From the NCBI GenBank assembly GCA_027493525.1, contig JAOSKN010000003.1, positions 1 through 64,000 of the forward strand: a stretch of 64,000 nucleotides of DNA, given 5' to 3'. This DNA comes from Planctomycetota bacterium (lineage in GTDB: Bacteria; Planctomycetota; SZUA-567; H5-PLA8). This document shows, piece by piece, positions 16,492 to 25,078 of the stretch. Below the pieces are notes generated by a model. That model saw nothing but the letters and a program-made list of their open reading frames with translations, ran no database searches and was not told where the DNA came from. Position 1 is the first letter of the stretch. Each line of letters starts with the position of its first letter. The position numbers and the translations under genes are program-made.

Positions 16492-19250
16492 TTACCAGGT
16501 TCTCCTCTCGTAAGCAGCGACTAGATTCGAGCTTCCTGAATGCGCGGTTGCAAGGCGCCCAAGCCTACGACCGGATAGCCGGGTATTTCAGTTCGTCTCT
16601 GCTGGAAGCCGCCGGCGAGGCTTTGGAGAGCATCCAAGGCTCCATTCGCATGGTTTGCAATTCCGAACTACATGAGGCCGACGTGGCCACCGCGAGGGCC
16701 GCGAGCAATGCCATGCGCCAGGAATGGTGCGCTGCGGGACCGGAGAAGTATGGAGAAGGCGCCCAATCACGGTTTGCCCGCTTGTTTGAGCTTCTCAAAT
16801 CCGGAAAGCTGGAGGTGCGAGTCTTGCCCCAGGAGAAGTTCGGCCTGGTGCACGGCAAGGCGGGGGTGATTACGCTTGCCAGCGGCAAAAAGACCGCTTT
16901 CATGGGCAGCGCCAACGAAACGAAGAACGCCTGGAAGTTGAACTACGAACTCGTTTGGGAGGATGATTCGAACGACGCGATTTCATGGGTACAAGAGGAA
17001 TTTGAGGCGCTCTGGAATCATCCTTGCGCCGTTCCTTTGGGCCAGTTTGTCCTCGATGACATCGAACGCCTTTCCAAGCGCAAGATGGTCAAGAGCGTCG
17101 AAGTCTGGCGCGAAGACCCCAATGAAGCCTCACCGGTGATTGAATCCCCGGTCTACCGCCGCGAGTTTGGGCTATGGGAACACCAAAAATACTTCGTACA
17201 CAAAGCCTTTGAGGCGCATCAGGGGCCGCACGGGGCGCGCTATGTCCTGGCGGATATGGTTGGACTGGGGAAGACGGTCCAACTTGGCTTGGCGGCTACG
17301 CTCATGGCGCTTCATGGAGACAAACCAGTTTTGATCCTCGCGCCCAAGACCCTGGTCTGGCAATGGCGCGATGAATTAAAGAACCTACTGGATGTCCCAT
17401 CGGCGGTTTGGACTGGCAAGGCGTGGGTAGATGAGCATGGCATTGAGCACCCGGTCGCCGGTCCAGAAGGCATCAAGAAGTGCCCGCGAAAATTTGGAAT
17501 TGTCTCCTACGGCCTCGTTAGGAGGCGTTCAGCCTCCGTCAATTTCTTGAAGGAGCTAAAGTACGAGTGCATCATTGTAGACGAGGCGCATAACGCACGC
17601 CGGCGGAATCTTGGCCCGAACCATGCGGACGAGGCGCCCGATCCCAATCACCTGCTTGCGTTTCTCCATCAGATCGCCCCACGAACGAAGAGCATGTTGC
17701 TCGGTACGGCGACGCCCGTACAGCTCTACCCGATAGAAGCATGGGACCTGCTGGACGTTCTTTCTCAGGGAACGGAAGCCGTTCTCGGCAATACCTTCAG
17801 CAACTGGCAGACTCAGCGGAATGACTCTCTGAATCTGGTTATGGGACTGACCGAATTGCCCCAAGATGAGCGGGAACGCTGGCAATGGATAAGAAATCCC
17901 ATGCCGCCTGCGGAGGAGGCAAGGGACTTCCAGATCCTTCGGCAATCGCTGAATCTCAGTCCAGCTCAGGTCATCGCCCCAAGCGATGCGTGGGTCAATA
18001 TGGCTCCCAACGACAAGGAACGCGTTCGCCTGCTGGGCAAAGACTTTGGTCGCAAGCACAACCCATTTATTCGGCACATCATTCGTCGCACTCGCGAGTA
18101 CCTTGAAACGACCAAAGACCCTGAAACGAATGAGCCCTACCTCGCGCCGGTGCGAGTAAACCTCCACGGCGAAGATGAACAAGGCACCATTTCATTGCCT
18201 CCGTACCTTCGTGAAGCCTATGTACACGCCGAGGAGTTCTGTAGCAAACTGGCGTCCAGAGTGAAGGGTGCTGGGTTCCTCAAGACCATGCTTCTTCGGC
18301 GGGTGGGCAGCACCATTTATGCCGGCCAACGTACTGTAGAGAAAATGCTGGCGACTTGGCGTCCATTGACTACGGAGGGTCAGGTTCGCGCCGAATTTGC
18401 GGAACGGTGGATGGAGTCCAGTTGGGAAGACGACGAGGATGAAGACGCCTTGGGAGATGTTGCCGACCAAGCTGAAATGAAATCTCTCACTGAGGATGAG
18501 CGCGCTGAGCTTCGGGCGTTTCTCGACGCCCTCAAAGCCAATCAGGAGCGCGATCCAAAGTACCAGAAGGTACTTGAGTTGCTGCGAGGCCAAGGCTGGC
18601 TGAAGCACGGCTGCATAGTGTTTTCGCAGTATTACGACTCTATAACCTGGTTAGCTGACCAGCTTACCAAGGACTTCCCTGAGGAGAAGATTGGCATATA
18701 TGCCGGCGGCGCCCGCTCGGGGATCATGTTCAATGCCGACTTCACAACTAAGCCTCGCGAAGAGATCAAACAGATGGTTCGGCAAGGAGAGGTGGGCCTG
18801 CTCCTGGGCACGGACGCGGCCAGCGAAGGGTTAAATCTTCAACGACTCGGCACGCTCATCAACTTGGACCTTCCGTGGAATCCCACGAAATTGGAGCAGC
18901 GCAAGGGCAGGATTCAGCGGATAGGCCAAGCGCGGCCGGCTGTCGATGTGTTCAACATGCGTTACCGGGATTCCGTTGAAGACCGCGTTCACTCCCTGCT
19001 TTCTACAAGGCTTCGACACATACACCAAGTGTTTGGACAGATCCCCGATGTACTGGAAGATGTCTGGGTCCATACTGCCCTTGGTCAGATCGAAAGAGCG
19101 CGACAGACCATCGATGCGGTTCCCGACAAGCATCCCTTTGAGATGCGCTACCACGAGATTCGAAAGGTACCTTGGGAAACGTGCGTTACGGTATTGGATA
19201 GCGATGCCAGGGGGCGTTACCTAGCGCAGGGCTGGAACAAGAGGGACTAG
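16488..19250 (+). CDS. PLD-domain SNF2-like helicase of the anti-phage operon
   Basis: A 920-residue fusion. Residues about 1-190 form a phospholipase D-type domain: the HGK motif in LVHGKAGVI (about 122) is followed by GSANET (about 142), as in single-HKD nuclease domains. Residues about 230-880 are a SNF2/HepA helicase with Walker A ADMVGLGKT (about 254), DEAH (about 365), GTATP (about 405) and motif VI QRKGRIQRIGQ (about 804). It would translocate on DNA and bring a PLD nuclease or DNA-binding module to invading DNA. ATG 16,488 overlaps the preceding stop, which excludes the longer in-frame start at 16,449. Last gene of the operon; the next gene is convergent. Confidence 0.92.
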   Translation: MITRFSSRKQRLDSSFLNARLQGAQAYDRIAGYFSSSLLEAAGEALESIQGSIRMVCNSELHEADVATARAASNAMRQEWCAAGPEKYGEGAQSRFARLFELLKSGKLEVRVLPQEKFGLVHGKAGVITLASGKKTAFMGSANETKNAWKLNYELVWEDDSNDAISWVQEEFEALWNHPCAVPLGQFVLDDIERLSKRKMVKSVEVWREDPNEASPVIESPVYRREFGLWEHQKYFVHKAFEAHQGPHGARYVLADMVGLGKTVQLGLAATLMALHGDKPVLILAPKTLVWQWRDELKNLLDVPSAVWTGKAWVDEHGIEHPVAGPEGIKKCPRKFGIVSYGLVRRRSASVNFLKELKYECIIVDEAHNARRRNLGPNHADEAPDPNHLLAFLHQIAPRTKSMLLGTATPVQLYPIEAWDLLDVLSQGTEAVLGNTFSNWQTQRNDSLNLVMGLTELPQDERERWQWIRNPMPPAEEARDFQILRQSLNLSPAQVIAPSDAWVNMAPNDKERVRLLGKDFGRKHNPFIRHIIRRTREYLETTKDPETNEPYLAPVRVNLHGEDEQGTISLPPYLREAYVHAEEFCSKLASRVKGAGFLKTMLLRRVGSTIYAGQRTVEKMLATWRPLTTEGQVRAEFAERWMESSWEDDEDEDALGDVADQAEMKSLTEDERAELRAFLDALKANQERDPKYQKVLELLRGQGWLKHGCIVFSQYYDSITWLADQLTKDFPEEKIGIYAGGARSGIMFNADFTTKPREEIKQMVRQGEVGLLLGTDAASEGLNLQRLGTLINLDLPWNPTKLEQRKGRIQRIGQARPAVDVFNMRYRDSVEDRVHSLLSTRLRHIHQVFGQIPDVLEDVWVHTALGQIERARQTIDAVPDKHPFEMRYHEIRKVPWETCVTVLDSDARGRYLAQGWNKRD

Positions 19251-19293
19251 CGTCGCATTCAGCGAATGATTACACGTACGGCAACAAGGCTAG

Positions 19294-20151
19294 CTAGTAC
19301 GCGGTCCAATCTTCACCCGGGAATGCATCGTCGATCATTTGACGTAGATGGGCAAACTCTGCGTAGATCATCTGAATCGCGTATCCAATCTTGGTCACTT
19401 TGATAATCCGAGCTTCACTGTAAAAAGCATGCTCAATACCCACCAAAGAAATCTCTTGTTTCACCCATTTATCCATCGGCGTGGTTTTGCGGCGAATCCG
19501 CCAGATTGCACTGCCACTTATACCGTCAGGATGAGGCAGGGAAGCCTCGTTTCCAAAATTATCCCATATGTCCTCTTTGGGGTAATGCAGTGCAAAATGG
19601 ATCAAGGGGTCGTAGTTAATAAGATGACTGGTCGTTCCTGGATATGGTACGGAGCCAAACGGTAGGAAGGTGGCCTGAATCTCACGCGTAGTCCCATTCC
19701 AGATTCCCCAAGCAGGATCGGTTGGAAAACCGAGTACAAGATACTCACTGCCTTGCGCTTGTGGATCATGCAGGTCTACACAATCAAGAGTAAGAAATTG
19801 CTTATCCGGCCTTAGCATATTGACCGTATCGTTGGATAATCGAATTACGGCAATGTCGTGTGGATCTGAACGGCATAGTACGCCTGCGCTTTCAATTTCC
19901 GTTGCGGCTTTTGACTGTTCCGCCAAGCCGCCTCCCAAATATAGGAATCTGTCGGAAGGGCCTTCCCTATAGGAAGACACTACGTGCTCCGCCGTCAGTA
20001 AGAAGAATTCATCGGCGACCTGCAGGAGAACTCCAGTTCCTCCCTTTCGTGGCGGCTGGCCAACAGTCTTATGGATAAAGCAAACCACAAAATCACCACA
20101 ATGGAGGGCGCTCCCTTCGATCATTGCTTTACGAGCTTCGCTTACGCCCAT
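19294..20151 (-). CDS. Trypsin-like serine protease, cytoplasmic
   Basis: A 285-residue chymotrypsin-fold protease. The triad is visible as H56 (LLTAEHVV), D99 (HDIAVIRL) and S214 (DGISGSAIW). No signal peptide or membrane segment is seen, so it should act inside the cell. ATG 20,151 has GGAG about eight bases upstream; a GTG at 20,178 is in frame. It lies 31 bases after the PhoD-like gene on the same strand and is the last gene of the run that starts with HNH-APAZ and Argonaute. Trypsin-like proteases occur as effectors in several defence systems, so a link to the Argonaute module is plausible but inferred only from position. Confidence 0.82.
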   Translation of the reverse strand: MGVSEARKAMIEGSALHCGDFVVCFIHKTVGQPPRKGGTGVLLQVADEFFLLTAEHVVSSYREGPSDRFLYLGGGLAEQSKAATEIESAGVLCRSDPHDIAVIRLSNDTVNMLRPDKQFLTLDCVDLHDPQAQGSEYLVLGFPTDPAWGIWNGTTREIQATFLPFGSVPYPGTTSHLINYDPLIHFALHYPKEDIWDNFGNEASLPHPDGISGSAIWRIRRKTTPMDKWVKQEISLVGIEHAFYSEARIIKVTKIGYAIQMIYAEFAHLRQMIDDAFPGEDWTAY

Positions 20152-20182
20152 GTCTATTCTCCGGCTTCCAATTTGCACAGAT

Positions 20183-21721
20183 TTAACTGTACTTCTTCCA
20201 GTCTACTCTCTCTAGCAACTGCGGGAAAACGGGCAATACGGTTTCGTGAGGTTCCTCGATGCCCTCTCTGTAAAACTTCACATGGAAGCGCCGGTGCCCT
20301 TCTTCGGTGCGCTCAATGGAAATAACCGAAAAGTTTCTTTGGGGGAATAGGTGCCTGTGTTGACATGTCAGCCATCCCCCGAGCGTGCACGGCTCCATCA
20401 AGCCATCGAGTAAGGCACAGGCGAACTTAGGTTGCGAAACATACGCAACAGGCGAGGAGATGATCTGGCGAATAAAAGGCTGCTTGGAATGCGCTGGTTT
20501 GTGCGAGATCAGATCTGACATGCCAGCATTATGAATGTCACCCGTCAGTATGAAGACGCTTCGCGGCTGTCCTGTAGACGCCAGCTTTGCATTTTGCCAG
20601 TCAAACAAGCGATCCAAGAAATCCAACATGGCTGGTTGGTTTACATCGGAATCCCAGCTATCCCGGAGGTCGTCAGCCATCTCGTCCAGTGGATCCTGAC
20701 CTTGATGATTTAAAAACTTCGTCTTCAACCACTCCCAAAAACTGAATCCTGTACCAACAAGGTTGTCCATTTGCTTTGATAGATGAAAGAACGTCACGGT
20801 AGAGACAACAAAAATATGATCCAGGTCTTTCGCTTCGGTATCCAACCAAGCATAAACGCTATCGCGTTGGGAGGCTGACCAAATCTGCGCTGGTGAATAC
20901 GTTCGATTCGTCCTTAGGTCGGGAACTATGAAACCTATGTTGTCGTGCACAAAGGTAAAGGAGAAATTGTCGCCAGGGAGTATTGGATCGGGATTCCGAG
21001 ACGCCTGGAACGCGGCGAACGCTCCCTTGGCACTAGAATAGATGCCGTTCCAGTCAACCTTACCACCTTCCGAATGGGTGTTGATGTCGAACGATCCCCA
21101 CCCGTCATAAATGTCGTGGTCGTCCCACATCATGAAAGCTGGCAGGTTACGCATAACATTTTGATATGCAGGGTCCGACCAGAACTGTCGATAGAGGCCA
21201 ATTAGCAGAGCGCGGCGTTCATCGTCACTGGTAGAGAACCGCAACTCGTCGTGCTTAGGGTCAGTGTAAACTTGATCGCCGCCCAGTATTGCAAATCTTG
21301 TATTGGCGTTGAATTTATTGTTCCACAGCAAATCTGGCATAGCCTTCCAAACTCGCCAGCCTTGTCCGGCATGGGTCTTCTCAAATTCCAGCGGGTTGTG
21401 ACAACTCATTAGAGCAAAGCTCCAGGTTTCCGATTCTTGGCTTGGTAAAGTGGCAAAATGAAGATCTGGGCAACTTGGTAGTTCTATGGGCTTGCCACCG
21501 CGCTGAAGTCTGTAGGAATAGGTCCGCCCTGGATTAAGACCAGTGATGTCGGCAACCATGACGCTATAAAGGTCGAAGCCTTGGGCCGTCAGCGGAAATA
21601 AGCGTCCCTCTACTTCAATAGCATGATCGCTAGGCAATTTAGCAGGTTCATCGACGACATGCAACCAGATGCGAACGCTTACCTGTGTCAACTTGCCAAT
21701 GAACGGACCGATGATATCCAT
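20183..21721 (-). CDS. PhoD-like metallophosphoesterase, no signal peptide
   Basis: A 512-residue member of the PhoD/alkaline phosphatase D-like superfamily. An N-terminal Ig-like strand-rich part (about 1-95) leads into the catalytic domain. Metal-binding motifs are GGDQVYTD (147-154), MWDDHDIYDGWGS (198-210) and LTGDIHN (about 400). Classical PhoD is exported by Tat; this protein begins directly with the domain and has no twin-arginine signal, so a cytoplasmic phosphodiester or nucleotide substrate is more likely than environmental phosphate. It starts 29 bases after the Argonaute stop, with AGGAGAG about seven bases before the ATG. Confidence 0.85.
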   Translation of the reverse strand: MDIIGPFIGKLTQVSVRIWLHVVDEPAKLPSDHAIEVEGRLFPLTAQGFDLYSVMVADITGLNPGRTYSYRLQRGGKPIELPSCPDLHFATLPSQESETWSFALMSCHNPLEFEKTHAGQGWRVWKAMPDLLWNNKFNANTRFAILGGDQVYTDPKHDELRFSTSDDERRALLIGLYRQFWSDPAYQNVMRNLPAFMMWDDHDIYDGWGSFDINTHSEGGKVDWNGIYSSAKGAFAAFQASRNPDPILPGDNFSFTFVHDNIGFIVPDLRTNRTYSPAQIWSASQRDSVYAWLDTEAKDLDHIFVVSTVTFFHLSKQMDNLVGTGFSFWEWLKTKFLNHQGQDPLDEMADDLRDSWDSDVNQPAMLDFLDRLFDWQNAKLASTGQPRSVFILTGDIHNAGMSDLISHKPAHSKQPFIRQIISSPVAYVSQPKFACALLDGLMEPCTLGGWLTCQHRHLFPQRNFSVISIERTEEGHRRFHVKFYREGIEEPHETVLPVFPQLLERVDWKKYS

Positions 21722-21750
21722 GCAGTCTCTCCTATGCTAAGCCAAGCACC

Positions 21751-23214
21751 CTACATATAGAATTTGTACTTTGGCTGGGGTTCCCGGTCGCTTGGTACGT
21801 CCCGGAGGATGTTGCCTACGAGCCGAGAAAACCTCAATGTAATCGGCATCAAGCCTTCCATGTTCGCGGAATTCCAGTTCATCTTCGTTAGCGTCAGGAC
21901 CTCACGGAGCAAGTCGGCCTTCGCAGTATCGCCCACGTGATCCGCGACTTGAAGTGGTGATGGGACGTGTCCGTGCGGATACTTTCCCAGGGAGGGAAGG
22001 AAGCCTGTTGTGTACAGGTAGGAGGTTCTGCCCAGAGAGAAGTGCGTTCCTCGAAGCGGCGGATACCGGCCGGCTCTCAGTAACCGAGCGTTGCTTGTGG
22101 GCGTGAGAGAGACAAGATCGTAAAGGCAGCCGCGGCTTTTTAGTGCCTCCTCAAAGCCCACGCGCTCTTCAGGCTCATATCTTGAAGTCTTGTGGACTAC
22201 CACTCGTCTGGGCAGCTGGCGCTGTTCGGCCTTGTAGCGATCCATGACCATTGAGATCAGGCTCTCGGACAAGTCCTCCGATAAATGTGGAGACTTGCCA
22301 CGTTGGCGTTCATCCCAATGAAATTTGTGTCCACGGAGAACAAGACCCTCGCCGTTCTCATCGAAAGCCTGAACCACGCTTGTCCGAAGTGTTGAGCTCT
22401 CGCCCATTGGACGAAAGAAGCTGATCCCGATGTAGCAAGTTCCCGAGGGTAAGGCCACCGGCCCCCAAGGCAGACCATCAATCTTGAAATAGAGGCCCGT
22501 GAATAGGTTCCAGGCGACCAATGAAGGGTGGTCAAGAGAACGTTTGCTGTCGGTAAGGCCAGTGGTGGTATCGAGAAGGATCTGTGTCGGCTTCTGGTAC
22601 TGCATGGCCATTGCCTTGAATGCACGTCGCAAGTCGCGGTGTACAGGGCCAACGCCCTTTTCGACGTAATCGACAGTTTTACATTTGCCATATAGATCTG
22701 TGGGTAAGGCAAGAACGATATAGTCGAGCGGGTGATCCTTTTGTGTCAAGAAGCGCAGCTTGATTTCGAGCGTAAGGAGTAGACGCTCGAATCGTTCGCG
22801 GCGGCTCCTTGTGCTCATAATATCCTGATGTTCAGATCGCGTAATGAGTTCGACGAGTTTGGAATCAAAAACCAGATCGCATCGGAAGCCACGGTCTGCA
22901 CGGCAACCTGGGAATGGAGCATGATCGTCGTTGCCGTCCACCCCGTAGCTGGCCTGCTCGTAGTAACGGCGGGCGAGGTCTACAGATTCACTTGTGCCAA
23001 TAATGCCAACATGTACCTCACGCTTATGCCGGAATGAGCCTAATGAGGCGGGGCCGTACAGCGGAATTCCGGTTTTCGGGTCCACATGCTCATGTTGGCC
23101 GGCAAACTTCAGATAGGGCTCCTCGATCCAGCCCGTGGTGAGGCGTGGAGCATCAAGCGCCATAGGTGCGACTTGGAATGTGGTAGTTGGCTTACGGCGA
23201 TTCCGAATCTTCAT
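21751..23214 (-). CDS. Short prokaryotic Argonaute (MID-PIWI), catalytically inactive
   Basis: A 487-residue short pAgo. It has no PAZ or N domain, a MID-like middle, and a PIWI domain at the C-terminus. The position of the first catalytic Asp reads CYIGISFF (about 261-268) with Ser instead of Asp, and the third reads VVVHKTS without the usual Asp. The C-terminal signature LTKMNWNSANMEGLMPITL then VGNIL is characteristic of short pAgos. It would bind a guide and target and trigger its partner rather than cut. ATG 23,214 has GGAGGG six bases upstream and overlaps the HNH-APAZ gene by 23 bases, implying an obligate pair. A longer start at 23,238 is less likely. Confidence 0.88.
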   Translation of the reverse strand: MKIRNRRKPTTTFQVAPMALDAPRLTTGWIEEPYLKFAGQHEHVDPKTGIPLYGPASLGSFRHKREVHVGIIGTSESVDLARRYYEQASYGVDGNDDHAPFPGCRADRGFRCDLVFDSKLVELITRSEHQDIMSTRSRRERFERLLLTLEIKLRFLTQKDHPLDYIVLALPTDLYGKCKTVDYVEKGVGPVHRDLRRAFKAMAMQYQKPTQILLDTTTGLTDSKRSLDHPSLVAWNLFTGLYFKIDGLPWGPVALPSGTCYIGISFFRPMGESSTLRTSVVQAFDENGEGLVLRGHKFHWDERQRGKSPHLSEDLSESLISMVMDRYKAEQRQLPRRVVVHKTSRYEPEERVGFEEALKSRGCLYDLVSLTPTSNARLLRAGRYPPLRGTHFSLGRTSYLYTTGFLPSLGKYPHGHVPSPLQVADHVGDTAKADLLREVLTLTKMNWNSANMEGLMPITLRFSRLVGNILRDVPSDREPQPKYKFYM

Positions 23215-24493
23215 CGTCTTCCCTCCATTCAAGTTCATCGCCAGCTAATGCATCTTCAAACTCGCGCCGCGAGAAAAGGTCCTGGTCGTAGGTTTGGTTC
23301 GCGAAGGGTTTAATGTCTTCTGGGATTCCAGGCCATTCGATGTTGAAGGTCAGCATTCTGGTATTGATGACGACGGACTGGTCGCCAAAATTGAGCACAA
23401 GATTGGGCCTGCCATTAGATAGGTAATCCCTCCAGAAGTTCACTTCACCCAGGTAGATATCGTTCCACATCCGCGCTTTCTTACTTGTGACGCGACGCCC
23501 GATCTGCATAGGTGGCAGTGGTGTGATGCCATCGGCGGTTAGGTGTCGCTCCGGCCGGATGCTGAAATACCATTGTCGATTATCGACACGCTGAAAGGCG
23601 AGGCTGACTGCCAGGTGCCACCAGAAATTTCTTGGTTGGCCGGTAGCCTTGCGAATAGGTTGCCATACCACATTTCGTCTTTGCTGGCCCTTCGCGTTGA
23701 GGGGGCGATAGTATTCTTGTCGGGGCTTTCCAGGTGCCAGGGCGTCAAAGTAAAATCTTTTGTGCGTAGGGTCGAACCGAATTCGTTTGCGAGCCGCGAA
23801 CTTGTATAGTCCACGATTGAGCAACGTTATGAATCGACGGTAACCCTCGGGCTCATCCCACCACTGCTCAGAGCGGATCGTCTCCACGCATCCTGGATTG
23901 ACAACATCCCGGAAGGGGCCTCGTGGATCGTTTAGGTTGTGAAAGCTGAACAACTTTCCATCGCGCAGAATGAAGCGCACCAAGCTATTCCCTTTTTCTG
24001 GGAAGTGGATGCGTTGCTTCACCTGCTCATCCTGACCGTCGTGAAACGCGCATGGAGACGCAAAAACAGCAGCCGGCAAATGGGTAACGGCCAGAATGGA
24101 GCTATGAATGGAGTCGCGAACAGATTGAACCGGAAGCGCTGTGGCCGCCCCTCCGGTCACTTTTCGAATATGGGTTTCGTGGTCTTCCTTCATTCGGCGC
24201 AATACGGGGACGCTATAGGTTCGAGGTTGAGCGTCCACGACCTTGTGATGATCGCCGCACAGCAGCAGCAGGTTGGTGTGCTTGTCCCGCTCTTCGTCCG
24301 ACATTGGCGAGTTGCCACGTGGACCTTGGCGGCTGTCGCCAACGATGTGCGCCATCACGCCCAAGAAAGCGACTTCATCCTGGGCGGTAGGCGGTTCCAC
24401 GAGTCGTTTCGGGCAGCCAGGAAAGGCGCAGACTCCTCCCGAGGAGGCCAGTAGCGTTTTCATTTCCTTCTCGGGGATGCTCTTCCGACTCAT
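23192..24493 (-). CDS. HNH nuclease - APAZ domain protein (SPARHA-type effector)
   Basis: A 433-residue effector partner of the short Argonaute. Residues 20-90 form an HNH endonuclease: C22 and C27 (VCAFPGC), H49 (MAHIV), N75 (TNLLLLC), C79 and H82/H83 (CGDHHKVVD), with the cysteine pairs holding the zinc. The rest, from about residue 115, is strand-rich and matches the position and size of an APAZ domain, which replaces the N/PAZ part of long Argonautes. In known short-pAgo systems target recognition unleashes the APAZ-linked effector, here expected to degrade DNA and abort infection. ATG 24,493 has GGGAGGTGAG directly upstream. Assignment of APAZ rests on context plus the HNH-pAgo pairing. 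Confidence 0.85.
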   Translation of the reverse strand: MSRKSIPEKEMKTLLASSGGVCAFPGCPKRLVEPPTAQDEVAFLGVMAHIVGDSRQGPRGNSPMSDEERDKHTNLLLLCGDHHKVVDAQPRTYSVPVLRRMKEDHETHIRKVTGGAATALPVQSVRDSIHSSILAVTHLPAAVFASPCAFHDGQDEQVKQRIHFPEKGNSLVRFILRDGKLFSFHNLNDPRGPFRDVVNPGCVETIRSEQWWDEPEGYRRFITLLNRGLYKFAARKRIRFDPTHKRFYFDALAPGKPRQEYYRPLNAKGQQRRNVVWQPIRKATGQPRNFWWHLAVSLAFQRVDNRQWYFSIRPERHLTADGITPLPPMQIGRRVTSKKARMWNDIYLGEVNFWRDYLSNGRPNLVLNFGDQSVVINTRMLTFNIEWPGIPEDIKPFANQTYDQDLFSRREFEDALAGDELEWREDDEDSESP

Positions 24494-24555
24494 GGACTCA
24501 CCTCCCTTGGCCCGGATAGCTCTGGCAGCTACTTGCCGCCGGCGAAGTTCGCAAA

Positions 24556-24584
24556 ACACTAACATTCGGAATACAGGAAGTCAA
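24556..24584 (-). promoter_or_regulatory. Candidate promoter of the HNH-APAZ/Argonaute operon
   Basis: On the minus strand TTGACT (24,584-24,579) and TAGTGT (24,561-24,556) are 17 bases apart, about 60 bases before the HNH-APAZ start. The -10 box matches weakly. Its -35 lies only 12 bases from that of the divergent XRE promoter. Confidence 0.5.
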
Positions 24585-24596
24585 GGGTGTATATTA

Positions 24597-24624
24597 TTGA
24601 AAACACACGACCCATCCGTATACT
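24597..24624 (+). promoter_or_regulatory. Promoter of the XRE-ImmA/IrrE pair
   Basis: TTGAAA (24,597-24,602) and TATACT (24,619-24,624) are 16 bases apart, with transcription expected near 24,631 and a leader of about 37 bases before the GTG start at 24,668. Both boxes match the sigma-70 consensus well. Confidence 0.65.
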
Positions 24625-24632
24625 GGTTTTCA
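24598..24632. promoter_or_regulatory. Candidate operator, inverted repeat across the divergent promoters
   Basis: TGAAAAC (24,598-24,604) and GTTTTCA (24,626-24,632) are perfect inverted repeats that cover the -35 and the start region of the XRE promoter. An imperfect palindrome GTGT-N12-ACAC (24,587-24,606) lies between the two -35 boxes. Both are plausible sites for the adjacent XRE regulator. Confidence 0.5.
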
Positions 24633-24667
24633 GGCTGGTGAAGGGATCAACCCGAGAGGAGCGCCAT

Positions 24668-25078
24668 GTGGCAAACGTAGGAGAGCGGATCAAGCAGAGA
24701 CGGCAAGAACTCGGTTGGACACAGGATCACCTTTGTGCCAAAGCAGGGCTTTCCAAGAGCTTCTTGTCCGAATTGGAGAATGGGAAGCGCAGCGTTAGTG
24801 CCGCGAACCTGTTGGATATCTCCCGCGCCCTTAGCGTTTCACTCGACTTTTTGATGACCGGAAAGGCCAGTGAAGAGCCGCTTCGGGACGTGTCCATTCC
24901 TTCTGCACTTGCGAAGTTTGCTGCGGAAGAGGGGATAAGTTTAAAGAAGACCCTGATGCTCCTTGACATGCACAAGCAGATCGTCGCTCACAGGAGCGCC
25001 AAGAAGAAGGACGGCCTGGATTCAGTAGACTGGCGAAAGTTCTACGAAGGGGTAAAGGAGTTTTTTGACGAAGAATGA
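24668..25078 (+). CDS. XRE-family regulator adjacent to the Argonaute operon
   Basis: A 136-residue protein with a Cro/CI helix-turn-helix at about 3-60 (RIKQRRQELGWTQDHLCAKAGLS, broken here, then KSFLSELENGKRSVS) and a helical C-terminus. GTG 24,668 is taken as start because GAGGAGC lies five bases upstream; an upstream in-frame ATG at 24,587 lies in front of the promoter's -10 and would be untranscribed. It overlaps the following ImmA/IrrE gene by four bases (ATGA). In ImmR-ImmA pairs the protease inactivates the repressor after a stress signal, so this pair may control the divergent Argonaute operon. Confidence 0.88.
   Translation: MANVGERIKQRRQELGWTQDHLCAKAGLSKSFLSELENGKRSVSAANLLDISRALSVSLDFLMTGKASEEPLRDVSIPSALAKFAAEEGISLKKTLMLLDMHKQIVAHRSAKKKDGLDSVDWRKFYEGVKEFFDEE

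Noticed and set aside
8207-19250. DISARM or BREX assignment of the defence operon
   Set aside because: The methylase, PLD and helicase parts are superficially similar, but DUF1998 (DrmB) and PglZ/BrxC-type genes are missing, while DUF499, DUF3780 and DUF1156 are present.
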